This document shows, piece by piece, positions 22,353 to 32,621 of a stretch of 64,000 bases of DNA (position 1 is the stretch's first letter; each line of letters begins with the position of its first letter). Source of the stretch: Micrasema longulum (lineage: Eukaryota; Arthropoda; Insecta; Trichoptera; Brachycentridae); NCBI GenBank assembly GCA_022494885.1, contig JAGVSM010001710.1:29551-93550 (forward strand), in the 5' to 3' direction. The notes under the pieces are model-generated. The model saw only the letters and a list, made by a program, of their open reading frames with translations, searched no databases and was not told the origin of the DNA. The translations under genes were made by a program, and so were the position numbers.

Positions 22353-22655
22353 TCATTCCACACCCGATAGTGCATAGAGCACTGCATTATAACAATAAAT
22401 GCAGCATATTATATCGATCATCTGTTACATGGAGGTAAAAAGATCAACCTTAGGCTTCAGCCGCAAGTCCAGTCAATATTGCATGTCAATCTTCCCAGAA
22501 ATCAAACCCGGGACCTTAAGCATGGTAGGCGAACACGCCAACTACGAGGCGAGCTTATCTCCACTCGATTTTTCTCTTCAAGATTTTACCTGAGAGAAGC
22601 CGTCGAGTTAAAAGCATGTATACTTCATCCGCCGGGACACGAAAAATAATCCACA
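22353..22655 (-). mobile_element. SINE-1 copy, near full length
   Basis: The best reverse copy with both halves. The 3' end is CACCCGATAGTGCATAGAGC (near 22362), the B box is AATCAAACCCGGGACC (near 22499), then CATGGTAGGCGAACACGCC and GAGGCGAGC, then the leader ATCTCCACTCGATTTTTC, CCGTCGAGTTAAAAGC and the end CATCCGCCGGGACACG. The 64-codon frame at 22399-22593 is a shadow of it. Confidence 0.8.
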
Positions 22656-22659
22656 ATTA

Positions 22660-24065
22660 TTGCATTAATTGAATAATTTATAAACTTAACTGCGCGATAC
22701 AATTCAATTTATTTACGCAGCCAACGAAGATAATATTATATCTCCCGAGTACATACTTACTTTGAAATCTACCTTGATTGTTACAATTCGTTGCCTAGTA
22801 AATAAATTATTTTGAAACTGCTCTTATTTCTAGTAAAAAAAAATACATCAGATACCTTTTTTTAATTTAAAAACTTCTCTTATTTGTGATTGGTATTCAA
22901 ACACCGCCCCGATTCCTTACAATTTTGTAATAATGATTTAATAATTTATTTGAAATGTTTATTGTGTAGATACTTCGTCTTAAGGCTGTTCAACAGTATT
23001 CGTGTTTTTCGTCATTAATTTGGTTTGTGTGTGTACGTAAACGAATGTGACGGTGTGTGTAGGGAGGGAAAGATATTGTAAGCAGTGCATTCAAATCTTT
23101 AGTAAACCTTTGCTTTTGTGTGCGCGATGGAACGTTCTTAAATAAAATATGCTAGTGAACCTAGTCATACAAACACACTAAGTAAGTTTAGTTGGTTTAC
23201 CCGATAGTTACGGACATAAACATGGGGTTGTTAAACTTTCGAACTCAATGTTCACCTAAGCAAGAGTCTAATTTATATGAAAACCATACGATTCATGCTA
23301 GAACAAGAATGGGATCCTTAAGGGGAAACGTGGTCTGACTATTCTTAACACAAACGTATTTTGTATTTTCTCCCTGGGTTAATGATTAAATTCTTCTTTA
23401 TGGGAACTAGGACCATCTAAAAACCCTAAAAAGTGTCCAGTTTTATTTGCTGTTTTCGGACGTACGGTAAACAAATATAGTAACTATTTTTTAAAAACGC
23501 AAAAATACCGACCCGAAAATTTTATTCCGATTCTTTCTTTTTGAAAAAACAACCTAATCCGTTTAGTTTTGAGGACGGGGCAGCAAAACATCGATTTCGT
23601 CAATTTCAGGTTGGCATAATCAGTCCGACCGGCAGTTGACTTTTTTGTACAGCATCGAAGAGCCGTTTGTGAGATAGTGACAGAAAAACAATGTTTAAAT
23701 GAGTATTTTTTTTTTTAAATCATTTTTCAAATCTCTCCACAGTGCCAAAATTCTCGATATTCACCAATAATACCTTTCAAGTTGAGGGAATCTCGTTAAA
23801 TTTAACTGACGCATAATGGCACCAGAAAATGGTAAGTAAATGTGAACAGTAACAAAACTCCCATTAACAATTAAAATGCTATTTATTTATTCAATGTGTA
23901 AGCATACAAATAAAATACATGAAGTTATTGGAAACTCTGTAATACGAGATGGCAAAAAGATATGCATGTCACTTTTTTCTAAATCAGTCATTTTTTACAA
24001 ACAAAAACTCTGAGGCTCTTTCATGTGACAAAAGAACATATCTCTTTTGAACTTCAACCAAAGTG
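22660..24065. other. Spacer, nothing recognised
   Basis: Long unassigned AT-rich stretch with a GT-rich patch near 23025-23060. No supportable frame. Confidence 0.5.
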
Positions 24066-24071
24066 ACCATA

Positions 24072-24658
24072 TTAACTCTTGTGTTGCTGTAAAGTCACAC
24101 TATTAGACATAGGACACAAGACTTGATATATTTCTCTTATTTTTTTTAATGATGAACTTGTATTTTTTGCAATCTTCAAATGGACATTTTCACACCGGAT
24201 TTAGAAATTAAAATTTATATAACTATGCTGGATGTTAAAACAAAAAATATTTATCCTTGCTACGCGAAGAATAAATGTCCGCTAATTCAGCAACACATCT
24301 GTATAAGAGAGAGCATGAAGATATAACTTGTAACAAGGAAAACAGAGACGCTTTTTTGTGGAGGGTATTGTGTAAAACAGATTCATTAGGTAGATGACAG
24401 TGATAGGGGACGCACGCGCGTAATATGAGAGGCGTATTTATGATTTTTATTTTAGTTTGCTACAACTGGGCCAAGTTATATGTTTATTTGCATAAATTAT
24501 GAAAAAAAAAAAAATTAAATAGTTTATCTCGATGTTTTTTTTTTCAATTTTATGAACTTTAGAATATTCCGTCTTTTATTTATTTTTTTACTAGTGGTAA
24601 CACGATGTTACATCACCGCGCGCAAAGGGATTATTTACCACAGTATTTTAAGAGTTAA
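24072..24658 (+). mobile_element. TTAA-bounded non-autonomous DNA element, copy 2
   Basis: Same element as 6314-6931, in opposite orientation, again with TTAA at each border (24072-24075 and 24655-24658) and the CTCTT... ends. Internal matches include AACACGATGTTACATCACC and CCGCGCGCAAAGGGATTAT. The MDIFTPDLE start (24180 onward) is kept but the reading diverges and shifts soon after, so this copy cannot code for the longer frame of copy 1. Confidence 0.75.
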
Positions 24659-24664
24659 AATAAG

Positions 24665-24825
24665 GAATGGATCTGCTATTTTCGTCGTACCTTAAGCTAT
24701 TTAATAGAATTTTTTTTTTATATCTTGTACAGTTTAGGTTTAGAAAATGACATATTTACTCTTTTGCCGTCGAATTACGAACTATGGCTGTATTTTAATA
24801 ATTTATTTTTTTTAAAGACTTAAAC
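24665..24825. other. AT-rich spacer
   Basis: Nothing recognised. Confidence 0.4.
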
Positions 24826-24829
24826 ATAA

Positions 24830-25085
24830 TTACAATTTATATTTTTTATTTTTTATTAATAAATTTCATTGAAAGTACATGTTTTTGTAAAATTCTAAAC
24901 ATATTTACTTTTACACATCTGTAACTCTCCAAAAAAAGAGACTAACTCTTGTGCTTGGAGAGTGACTTACACTGTTTTAGTTGTTTATTTATGGAAGTTT
25001 ATATAAATTAAATACAAGTACATGAAAAAAAAAACATAGGATATTTAAATAAAAAACCAAAATACATTCATACTAATTAAAATTT
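24830..25085 (-). repeat. Shared LINE-3'-UTR-like repeat, copy 1
   Basis: GAGACTAACTCTTGTGCTTGG (24940-24960) then GAGTGACTTACA, and later GTACATGAAAAAAAAAACAT, match 59144-59300 in the same orientation. Poly-T on the + side upstream suggests an A-tailed element read on the - strand. No coding part was found, so the family is unknown. Confidence 0.5.
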
Positions 25086-25089
25086 AATG

Positions 25090-25385
25090 TTGTTTTTACA
25101 CGTGTTCAAAAAATTTCTTAAGATTAACTTTAAATTTATTTAAGGCTTTATTATTAATTTGAGTACCTATTATTACATGACACAAATTGATATAAAAAAA
25201 ACAACTGTTTTACATGAGACCGAAAAAATTCCATTATTATTATGTGCGTAAAATAACAAAGTAATTTGTTTTAACGCGCATGAAATTTCTTTCTGTGGTA
25301 ATAATTACATACATACATTCAAACCATAAGAATGGCGATCTTCGTTTTTATTCTAATCGCTTTTTATCAACCATCTGAGTATACT
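25090..25385. other. AT-rich spacer
   Basis: Nothing recognised. Confidence 0.4.
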
Positions 25386-25390
25386 TAAAT

Positions 25391-25565
25391 GGCGTCTTTC
25401 GTAGCGTAGTGATTCAAATGCTTGACTCACGCACGGAAAGGGCCGAGTTCGAGTTCCAGTGAGAATGCAAAAATGGAATTGTTATTGTTCTCAAACCGGG
25501 TGTTCTGTGCTACAATTCACAATTGGGCTTCCTCGACTGTTATGATGCTTTTACATTTTTACATA
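25391..25565 (+). mobile_element. SINE-3 copy
   Basis: tRNA-like head GGCGTCTTTCGTAGCGTAGTG, CTTGACTCACGCACGGAAAG, a B-box-like GAGTTCGAGTTCC (about 25445-25457), then a body with CCGGGTGTTCTGTGCTAC and CAATTGGGCTTCCTCG. It aligns with the reverse copy at 45204-45422. The 77-codon frame at 25422-25655 runs through it and is not a gene. Confidence 0.7.
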
Positions 25566-25569
25566 ATAC

Positions 25570-25805
25570 TTGATTCAGGATCTGTATTCAGTACACAAAA
25601 ATTGCAAGCAAAAACAAACATTCATTATTATGAAAAATCAAACAAAAAGAGGTAATACAATAAATGTAAAAAACCTAACACAAAAAATAAAATTTCCTAA
25701 TAAGTAAAACAAGATTCGAATGAAAATTTTCTAATACTTTTTAGAGTACAGAAATATCTTTATTGTTACAAAATTCCTTCTTACAAACTTAACAAATGAG
25801 CATTC
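25570..25805. other. AT-rich spacer
   Basis: Nothing recognised. Confidence 0.4.
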
Positions 25806-25809
25806 CTCC

Positions 25810-26065
25810 GTTTTCAACCCTTCATGCCCAAGGGGTGTAATTAATATTTCGAAATTCGTATTACAACCCTTTGACTAGTACAATGATGTTTAACATCGCC
25901 TCCCCATTAAGGAGATCGTGTGAGAATTATTAACGATCTATGCTTCGTTACTGTCATTTGTAAGGGAAGGTACTGCCTATGGGCATTTAGAGGGTTTAAT
26001 TTGTGATAATTAACCCAACTTGTAAAAGTCACAAGGCTACCGAGAGAGGGTTAGTGAGTAATAAT
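25810..26065. other. GC-richer single-copy island
   Basis: It contains CAACCCTTCATGCCCAAGGGG (near 25817), CAACCCTTTGACTAG (near 25864), TTAACCCAAC and GAGAGGGTTAGTG (near 26045). It is non-coding and non-repetitive within the window. Confidence 0.35.
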
Positions 26066-26164
26066 TTAAAATACAAATATGATCGTATTAATTAGAATTT
26101 TTGATTGCATAATATAATATGACAGTACTTAATTAATTACGTAAATTTGCGAATAGTATACTCT

Positions 26165-26312
26165 TATAATGCTTATAACAATTGTTTTTACATTTTTATA
26201 TTTGTAAAAATAAAAAAAAGTGTTCAGTAGACTCAAATCAGTGTTCGATTTCTAATATTATAAGTTTAAAAATGGAGTTCTACAAAATTAACACCAAATC
26301 AATCAATATCTT
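26165..26312 (+). repeat. Half of the 58.7-kb palindromic element
   Basis: GTGTTCAGTAGACTCAAATCAG (26220-26241), TTTCTAATATTATAAGTTTAA and GGAGTTCTACAAAAT match one arm of the palindrome at 58663-58922 plus its right flank to about 58970. Only one arm is present here. Confidence 0.65.
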
Positions 26313-26314
26313 AT

Positions 26315-26750
26315 AATGCTATTCTGAATCGACTCCATGTACTCGGTAATAACTATTCCGACGCTGCTGATATTTTTTAACATAAAGTAAAGTTTATATA
26401 AATCAACTCCATTCAATTGTTTCCAAGATGGTGGAAAGAAGAAGGAAAAGGGGACAATTCAAACATTTAGATAGTGACATTTCAATCTTGATTTAAATGT
26501 AAATAAAGAAGGGGCGTCTCTAACATTAGTGGGTAGATTATTCCACAATTGAGTAGCTACCACTCTAAGAAAGGATTGAAAAAATTAAAACGGTTAGTTG
26601 GTATTCAGAGGGTTCTCTCATTGCTAGAACGTAAATATGGTCCATGTTGTGAAAAAGGTTGGAAGAGCTCTCTCAGATAAACAGGCGAAGTGGGATTATT
26701 TCAGTAAAGAAGTGAGAGATTGAGAATGTAAATGTTCTTGCCAGTGGCCT
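26315..26750. other. Spacer
   Basis: The stretch 26470-26700 (including GGTAGATTATTCCACAATTG) looks like a decayed coding or repeat segment, but I cannot assign it. Confidence 0.35.
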
Positions 26751-26751
26751 G

Positions 26752-26893
26752 TTTCTTCTTTAACTAATTCGTTTCGCAAATTCATTCGTATCGTATAAGA
26801 CGAAACGAGAGCAAAATACGACTTTGATTGCGTTACAGTGAGATGGATATATGACAAACAAACGAATTTGCGAAACAAAATTGTGAAAGAATA
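26752..26893 (+). mobile_element. Short TIR element (MITE), copy 1
   Basis: About 140 bases with inverted ends built on TTCGTTTCGCAAATTC (left) and its counterpart GAATTTGCGAAACAAAA (right). The centre holds ATTGCGTTACAGTGAGATGG. It matches the reverse-oriented element at 38856-38992 along its whole length. It is non-coding. Confidence 0.75.
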
Positions 26894-26944
26894 AACCTGC
26901 AGTATAGTTGCGTGCGGTACACAGTTATGTCTTCGCGGTCTAAT

Positions 26945-27128
26945 TTGTGACAAGTTTGAGCATCATCATCATCATTCCATATCTTCTCCCTAGTTGGAGT
27001 ATATGGTATCCACAAAGAGCCTCCATGCATGCCAATCGCCTGCCAACTTCTTTGCGTCGTCCAAAGTCAGGTTCTCGTCCCGAAGTTCTGACTATTCGAT
27101 GTTGCAAATGAGCCCCCTGCAAGTGCAA
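26945..27128 (-). mobile_element. LINE family C: C-terminal remnant, copy 2
   Basis: The - strand gives DDAKKLAGDWHAWRLFVDTI followed by a stop and an (ATG)n tail (CATCATCATCATCATT at 26961-26976). It is the same closing block as 11.6 kb (EDAQELAADRYAWRIFVDTI). Overlapping frames of 62-65 codons are different readings of this scrap. Confidence 0.65.
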
Positions 27129-27129
27129 A

Positions 27130-27625
27130 ACACATACAAATTACAAAAATTATTAATCACTCAATCTTAATAATAATATTCTTCTCCAATATATTTCGCT
27201 GGCCATTTTAGAGCCGATTCGTCGAATCTAGCTCAATAATGCTCCAAGGCATGTATTATAATTTACAGTTCAACCCTACTGGAGGGGGTGGAAGCCACCC
27301 CAATACCCCAAACCCCTCTCCACCCTAACCCCTTCCATAAGCCGTCATGATTTTGTATATCGGAATTGGAAATAGATGACCGGAATGTATATCCAAATGT
27401 CATTCATAAATCACATGTAAAATATAATCTATTCCGAAATGAGATATTCTTCGTGACAATAAAACAGAATGTACAGTCAGAAATATAAGTTTTGAGAAGT
27501 AAAAGAAATAAGAAGTTCTTCTTTATTTTTTTTTTTCGAATAAAACAAGTGCATTTGGATAAATTGTTCCGATAATAAATGTGTTTTTTGTTATTTTTAA
27601 TGGTAGGTACCTACTTTTATTTGTT
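27130..27625. other. Spacer with a C/G-skewed patch
   Basis: A GGGGGTGG...CCACCCC-type imperfect inverted patch lies at about 27280-27340 (GGAGGGGGTGGAAGCCACCCC). No gene is supported. Confidence 0.4.
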
Positions 27626-27629
27626 GCGA

Positions 27630-28190
27630 CAAAGAGAGAAAACATTTTTGAGAAGAGATATGGGAGTCTAGGCATTTACAACTTCACTTTACTTACTGTG
27701 TAACATTCACCATTTTGATTCTGTTTAAACATCCGCATTTCTTCAACTCTTCCATCTGTTGACTTTTGAGGAGTGAAAGAGCTGAAAGTCTCCTTTTTGC
27801 ATCAAATTTAGATTTAAATAACTCCCAAGGGAGGAAATCCTGCCAGTCTATAAACATTTTACCATACTTAAAACATTGTTCGTTTAACTCACTGGTGTAA
27901 GAAGAAGCATAAAAATTGAAAATTGTTTTCAGACGTTGCCTAGTTGGGGAAATAATTCAGCAATCTCACCCACATCAATAGAGGTTTCAGCTCTTTTACT
28001 TCACAGAAGTCAACAGCTGGAAGAGTTGCGGAAACGTGGATGTTAAATCAGAGACAGAATGGGGAATGTTACATAATTTGTAAAGTGGTCACATAAAACA
28101 GCCATTTAAAAGCCATTAACCCTGTTAATGATTTGACTGCCATATTACCTAGTCAAAAATATTTTCCCTGTCCGTTGCCGTGGAAAGGAT
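27630..28190. mobile_element. Foldback family, most complete copy
   Basis: The two halves are inverted relative to each other. The left arm (about 27630-27800) reads TGTTGCGACAAAGAGAGAAAA, GGGAGTCTAGGCATTTAC, GTGTAACATTCACCATTTTG and ATCTGTTGACTTTTGAGGAG. The right arm (about 27990-28190) returns the same text reversed (CTCTTTTACTTCACAG, GGGGAATGTTACATAATTTG, CCATATTACCTAG, CCGTTGCCG). Arms of about 170-190 bases enclose about 200 bases. It has no coding capacity. This is the reference copy for the pieces listed elsewhere. Confidence 0.75.
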
Positions 28191-28199
28191 TTGGTCGAT

Positions 28200-28970
28200 A
28201 TTAAGAATTGATATAATGCAGAAAGCAGCCAGCCATAGAAAATTGAAACTGAGATAATAGCACCTCTGTAAAAAAAGTGAATGGCCAAATCTACGCAACA
28301 GTTGGAATGTTTTTGACTTTAACAAATGATAAACAATAAATACATGAGTTTTTGTATTACAAACAAGAATTTAATAATTTATTTTACCAGTTTTAATGAT
28401 TTTTCAAGTACTGTAAGATTTTTCTTATTCTGTGGGTGTTTTTTGCGAACTGAAAATTGCCGTTTTTGTGATTGACACTATTTTCAGAAGGTGATTATTA
28501 CATTTCTTTGTGTGAAAGCGGTCTGGCTATTTTTAAAAGAACATAAAATTGACCTTACTTCACCTGATAACACCAATATCTCATTTTTTCAAAATGTGAA
28601 CTGGCAGCTTTCTGCTTTCTGCTTTCTGCATAACTACGTTCAATTGATCCTCTCCAAAACCAAAAATTCGAATTAGCTGATTAAAACTTGAAAGACTTTT
28701 GGATTGGACTTAAAGACAAATACTCTGTAGTCGTTAAGAAGGTTGTCATGGTTCTGCTTCCGTTTGTATTGACTAACCGATGTGAGACTGACTTTTCAGC
28801 TTACGCCTACACTGAAAACAAATTCAAAACTCGAATGGATGAAGCTCCAGATCTCCGTATTTTATTGTCGGATATTAAACATTTCATTTTTCTCATAAAA
28901 AACGTGTTGTATTTTTTAAAAAATATAGACTTTCTTTTCAATTCGAATATTACATCATGTAAATAATAGA
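28200..28970 (+). mobile_element. hAT transposase relic with C-terminal dimerisation domain
   Basis: The frame at 28688-28966 (92 codons) reads KDFWIGLKDKYSVVVKKVV, then LLPFVLTNRCETDFSAYAY, then FKTRMDEAPDLRILLSDIK. The 'LLPF..T..CE..FSA......K.R' and 'DLR..LS' motifs are those of the hAT dimerisation domain, in the style of ZBED5/FAM200-like proteins. Before it (28491-28676) a frame gives CVKAVWLFLKEHKIDL and NVNWQLSAFCFLHNYV. The text from about 28218 to 28640 is repeated at 61065-61470. The N-terminal BED finger and most of the catalytic domain are not visible, so it is a truncated pseudogene; its long open 3' frame is the only sign of past constraint. Confidence 0.75.
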
Positions 28971-28974
28971 GTGT

Positions 28975-29440
28975 CATGGGTCTTAAAAAATATATTTTTG
29001 TATTTAACACTTATATATTTATTTTTGAAAATTGAAAGTTATATTTGCGAAGTTTTTTTTGTCGCGCTGTACCAAAACAACAGTCTACATTCACTAATAC
29101 AAAACGACTCTTCCCAGCATTTATACGTACGTATTCCCAAACCGTCGTTTTTTTCATCATATTTATATCTTTCCTATATCGTAAGGCGCGTCGTGTGTTT
29201 TTTATGACCTTTCATAATGTATCTTTATGCTGTTAGACGGCAATGGGGCGGTAACTTGGGATTGAATCGTATTTCCTAATGTACCCTACCGCCGCGCAAG
29301 GGGTTAAGCGTGTCATCATGCCATCTTATTAAACGGAAAGATGTATGGCGTTGGGAGAAGAGAGATTATTTTTAAACCATAGACACCAAATACATAAATA
29401 ATAATAAAATAATAGACGCGTGTCCGTTGTTATTAAAAAT
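28975..29440. other. Spacer
   Basis: A GC-bearing patch near 29238-29310 (including AAGGGGTTAAGCG) is not assignable. The 63-78-codon frames here lack family features. Confidence 0.4.
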
Positions 29441-29444
29441 GAGT

Positions 29445-29646
29445 CGGATTGTGGTCTCGTGGCTAGTGTCTTAAACTCACGGCTCAAAGCTCCATTGTTC
29501 GAATCCTACTCTACTTCAACTTAATTCTCATTTTCTAATAGTGAGTTATTTACAACTCGTTGAAAATGGCCCTCAAAATAAAATATTTGAGTTAATCATA
29601 AGAACGCAAATATTTCATTAAAATTTTTTTTTTTTTTAAAAAAACA
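29445..29646 (+). mobile_element. SINE-2 copy
   Basis: Head TTGTGGTCTCGTGGCTAGTG, CTTAAACTCACGG, B-box-like TGTTCGAATCC, body TAGTGAGTTATTTACAACTCG and GAAAATGGCCCTCAAAA, then a T/A-rich end. The match with 7719-7916 is end to end. Confidence 0.8.
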
Positions 29647-29649
29647 TAA

Positions 29650-30480
29650 TTATTTACTAAATAGTATTGATTGAGTTTTTCTACTAACATTTCTTGGTGG
29701 AACTGCATTTTAATTATAATAATAAAAATACTTACATAGTTTAATTCCACTTTTACAAATAATTTACACGTTTACATAAATACATATAATTCAAATACAT
29801 TTTCATGATAAAACTTCATAAAATTATACAATTTACACCGATTTTTATTATATACATTCAAACAAAACTTAAATTCATGCAATTGTTTTTATCTTATACT
29901 AAAATCATTTTAATTCAAACACTTTTATTCCCGTAATTATAAAAAAATATGATTTACAACCCCTGCTTGCAGTTTTATATAACATTGAAATTTGTTTAGT
30001 CTCTCACCAGTTTGACGATGTCGGTCTCGACAAAACCCGGCACTGGTAAATATATATATATAATTAAAACATGGAATAAAACCATATACGTATTTTTATT
30101 ATTATAATTAAATAGTATTGAATATTATAGTGGTTATATTAAGTGTGTTACTGTATCGTACCGATCGGCGCGCTGCCATTGGCTAGGGTCAGCTAAGGCA
30201 CAAACTACATATGCTTGTTATGTTCGTATTGCAGCTGTTGTTTACATGAACAAAACGTGTATATGTGGGTTTTTTTTCGATTCTAATTATGCGTGTATGG
30301 GTAACTTTAAAGGCAGTGCTGTTCCATTAACTTTGATGCATTGTTTTAGAAAGAACAAACCAATACGTTACTGACATCTAGCGTTTTTTTCATTTATTAT
30401 TTAATAAAAGACAGTCAAAGATCACATGTCAAATAAATAACCTCAAACGCCTCAAATCGATAATTTAATATAACCGAGGA
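29650..30480. other. AT-rich spacer
   Basis: No gene. A segment at 30000-30060 (TTTGACGATGTCGGTCTCG, AAACCCGGCACTGG) looks like a repeat end but no partner is visible here. Confidence 0.4.
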
Positions 30481-30516
30481 TATGATCCACGTTTGATTTG
30501 GTAATAAAAACTTTAA

Positions 30517-30723
30517 ATGCAGTTCCGTAAAACCTGTGATATTGAAGAAAATGTATGTTTAACCATTTTAAGAGACAATGCGTTTTCTCGGTTATCCTTT
30601 ATAGACAAAAAACTTATTATAAGCAAAGGAAGGTGCACTCCAAAATTAGATTTAATTTTAAAAAGAAACTTAAATGTTACACGTAAATTCAGTGTTAAAA
30701 ACTCTGCGCACGTGACTGTGTAG
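30517..30723 (+). pseudogene. Short frame, possibly a hAT-like N-terminal scrap
   Basis: The 68-codon frame reads AFSRLSFIDKKLIISKGRC followed by TPKLDLILKRN. The 'LSxxxKxxIIxxGRPTPxL' layout resembles the region before the TTF-type zinc finger of some hAT proteins. The zinc-finger cysteines are not present, and the next element (foldback) begins about 20 bases later. I cannot be sure it was ever coding. Confidence 0.25.
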
Positions 30724-30744
30724 ATGGTACTTTTGAACGTCTTA

Positions 30745-31022
30745 AGTGTGTCCAAATGTTTTTAGACAGGCTGGATTTCTTCCCTAGGGAGTTGTCTAGA
30801 TCTAAATTTGTTGCGACAGAGGGAAAAAAGAGAATATGGAAGTCTAGGCATTTACATTTACACTCAAGAAATGTGGATATTAAAACATAGGTAGGATGGC
30901 GAATGTAACACAGTGTGAATAGTAGTCACTTTAACCGGCCAATGACAGGTTATAAGCCCTGTAAATGCCTAGACTTCGATATTTTCTTCTCAAAAATGTT
31001 TTCCCATTCAGTCGCAACGAAT
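30745..31022 (+). repeat. Foldback-family copy
   Basis: GTCCAAATGTTTTTAGACAGG, CCCTAGGGAGTTGTCTAG, TTTGTTGCGACAGAGG, GGAAGTCTAGGCATTTACA, then the other arm ACAGTGTGAATAGTAGTCAC, CCAATGACAGGTTATAAGCC and CTGTAAATGCCTAGACTTC. The two arms are closer together here than at 27.6 kb. Confidence 0.65.
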
Positions 31023-31024
31023 TT

Positions 31025-31635
31025 AAATGATACATATTCCCATTACATTTTGTTATCCTGTTTAGACATTTGTATTATAGTTATTAAAATGTTGTGTACG
31101 TAATTAGTGCTTTGTCAGGTTGATGGTTATTTTTTGGTGATGTTTTTATGTGTTATACCAACATAGAACTGTGTGTACGTGTACAATAATGAATAATTAA
31201 AAAATAAACAAAATATTCTGTGCCTACTCCCGTAAGTATGTTTATATTTATTTATTAATTTTACACGTGATATTTTTAATATTCCTGAAGACTTAAGTCT
31301 TGAATCTGTTTAGACCTTTTATGTGTAGATTTTTAGAAATATATAATTTTTGTATTTGGCCTACTAGATTATTATCTGAAAATGTCTTATCGCGTATGCA
31401 CGTGGATATTTTTTGAATTATATAATTAATACTAACATATTTTTTATACTTGTATTTTTATTTGGAAGTTGTAAAGATGTACTTGTATTTAATTATTATT
31501 TTTAGACTGTTGTGTAAGGAATAAAAAATCACTTAAATATTTAGATTTGCTGCGTGGTAATATTTCTTTTAAGAAAACATTTACTTATTTCATGTTTTGG
31601 AATTATGTCGTTTGTTTAGGCGACTTTAATTTGAC
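31025..31635. other. AT-rich spacer
   Basis: Nothing recognised. Confidence 0.4.
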
Positions 31636-31639
31636 TGGC

Positions 31640-31980
31640 GCGTCTTGGCACCGACCATTTGCTTTGTAATTGAACTAATTGTTCTCCTATATAAAAGGGA
31701 AACGCATTGAAATCAGAGTCAGATTAAAGAGACAGTGAAACAGTTGGTTAGACCAGTGGAGAGTGTTACTCGCGCCTTTCTCCCACGGGGGTAGGCGGAG
31801 AAGATAGAACGTCGTATAACTCTGTATGTATATACGGACCTCGCTTTCTCTACTTTCATACGCCTTATCTTCGCAGTCAACATCCACGCCCTGTTTGTTA
31901 CTGTTCTACTTTTAATTTTGTGAGAAAAATAAAAGAAAGTTTAATCAAAAGTGTTTTCCTACATTTCGATTAACAAGACT
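31640..31980 (+). other. Possible solo LTR, interrupted by a LINE A tail
   Basis: TATATAAAAGGG (31689-31700) is followed about 25 bases on by CAGAGTCAGATT, an initiator-like string. Further on come AAAATAAAAGAAAG (31925-31938, a polyadenylation-like signal) and a closing AACA. The order TATA, initiator, AATAAA fits an insect Ty3/gypsy-type LTR. No coding region, primer site or second LTR is seen. About 110 bases of LINE A tail lie within it. Confidence 0.3.
31765..31890 (-). mobile_element. LINE family A 3' tail, copy 5
   Basis: CACGGGGGTAGGCGGAGAAGAT, AGAACGTCGTATAAC and GGACCTCGCTTTCTCTAC match the tail of LINE A at 45780-45850 (GTAGGCAGAGAGGATAGAACG, GATCTCGCTTCCTC). Only the last 40 codons or so and the 3' end remain. 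Confidence 0.55.
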
Positions 31981-31984
31981 ACCA

Positions 31985-32615
31985 AGTTCCAGTACCATTA
32001 AGACAATACAATATTAAATATTTTAAAATGTCCAAAATTAAGTTTGTTTATTTTGCGTCCTTGTATTTTATCGAATTTCACCGATGGAAATGTTTTTAAA
32101 TAAAAAATAAGAAAAATTGAATATTACAACGCATTATTAACTGAAAAAGATCAGATTACTTTCACTTTATAAATAAAGAGAGATATTCGTGAATTTTAGC
32201 ATCTCAATAAAAAATGTTCGCCGGCATAAACTTTACTCGAATTTGAATATCCTTAAGCCGAGCATTTAACGACTTTGCCAAGGGGTTGGGGAAAGATGAA
32301 TTATTATTACAGAACTTGGGATGTTTATTCTTTGTTCGGTCAAAGTTTTGCATGCTGCCAAAATTCCCTAACACAAATTGTAAAAGTTATCGACAAAATC
32401 GCCATCGCATAATCGTGAATTGGATATTTGCGAAATGTGTCTAACGACCGTGCCATTTGGATGTTTCACGACTAGAATACAATACACAAATAAGTTTATT
32501 GGTAGTTATATGAATATCGAAACCGGCCAACTCCATTTCAAAGAAAAATTCAACAATTTCAACACTTTTAAGAACATTGCTTATCTCTACGTTATCGTAT
32601 TTAAATCACTTTTAA
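31985..32615. other. AT-rich spacer
   Basis: Nothing recognised. Contains one AAGGGGTTGGGG motif near 32279. Confidence 0.4.
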
Positions 32616-32621
32616 TCATAA

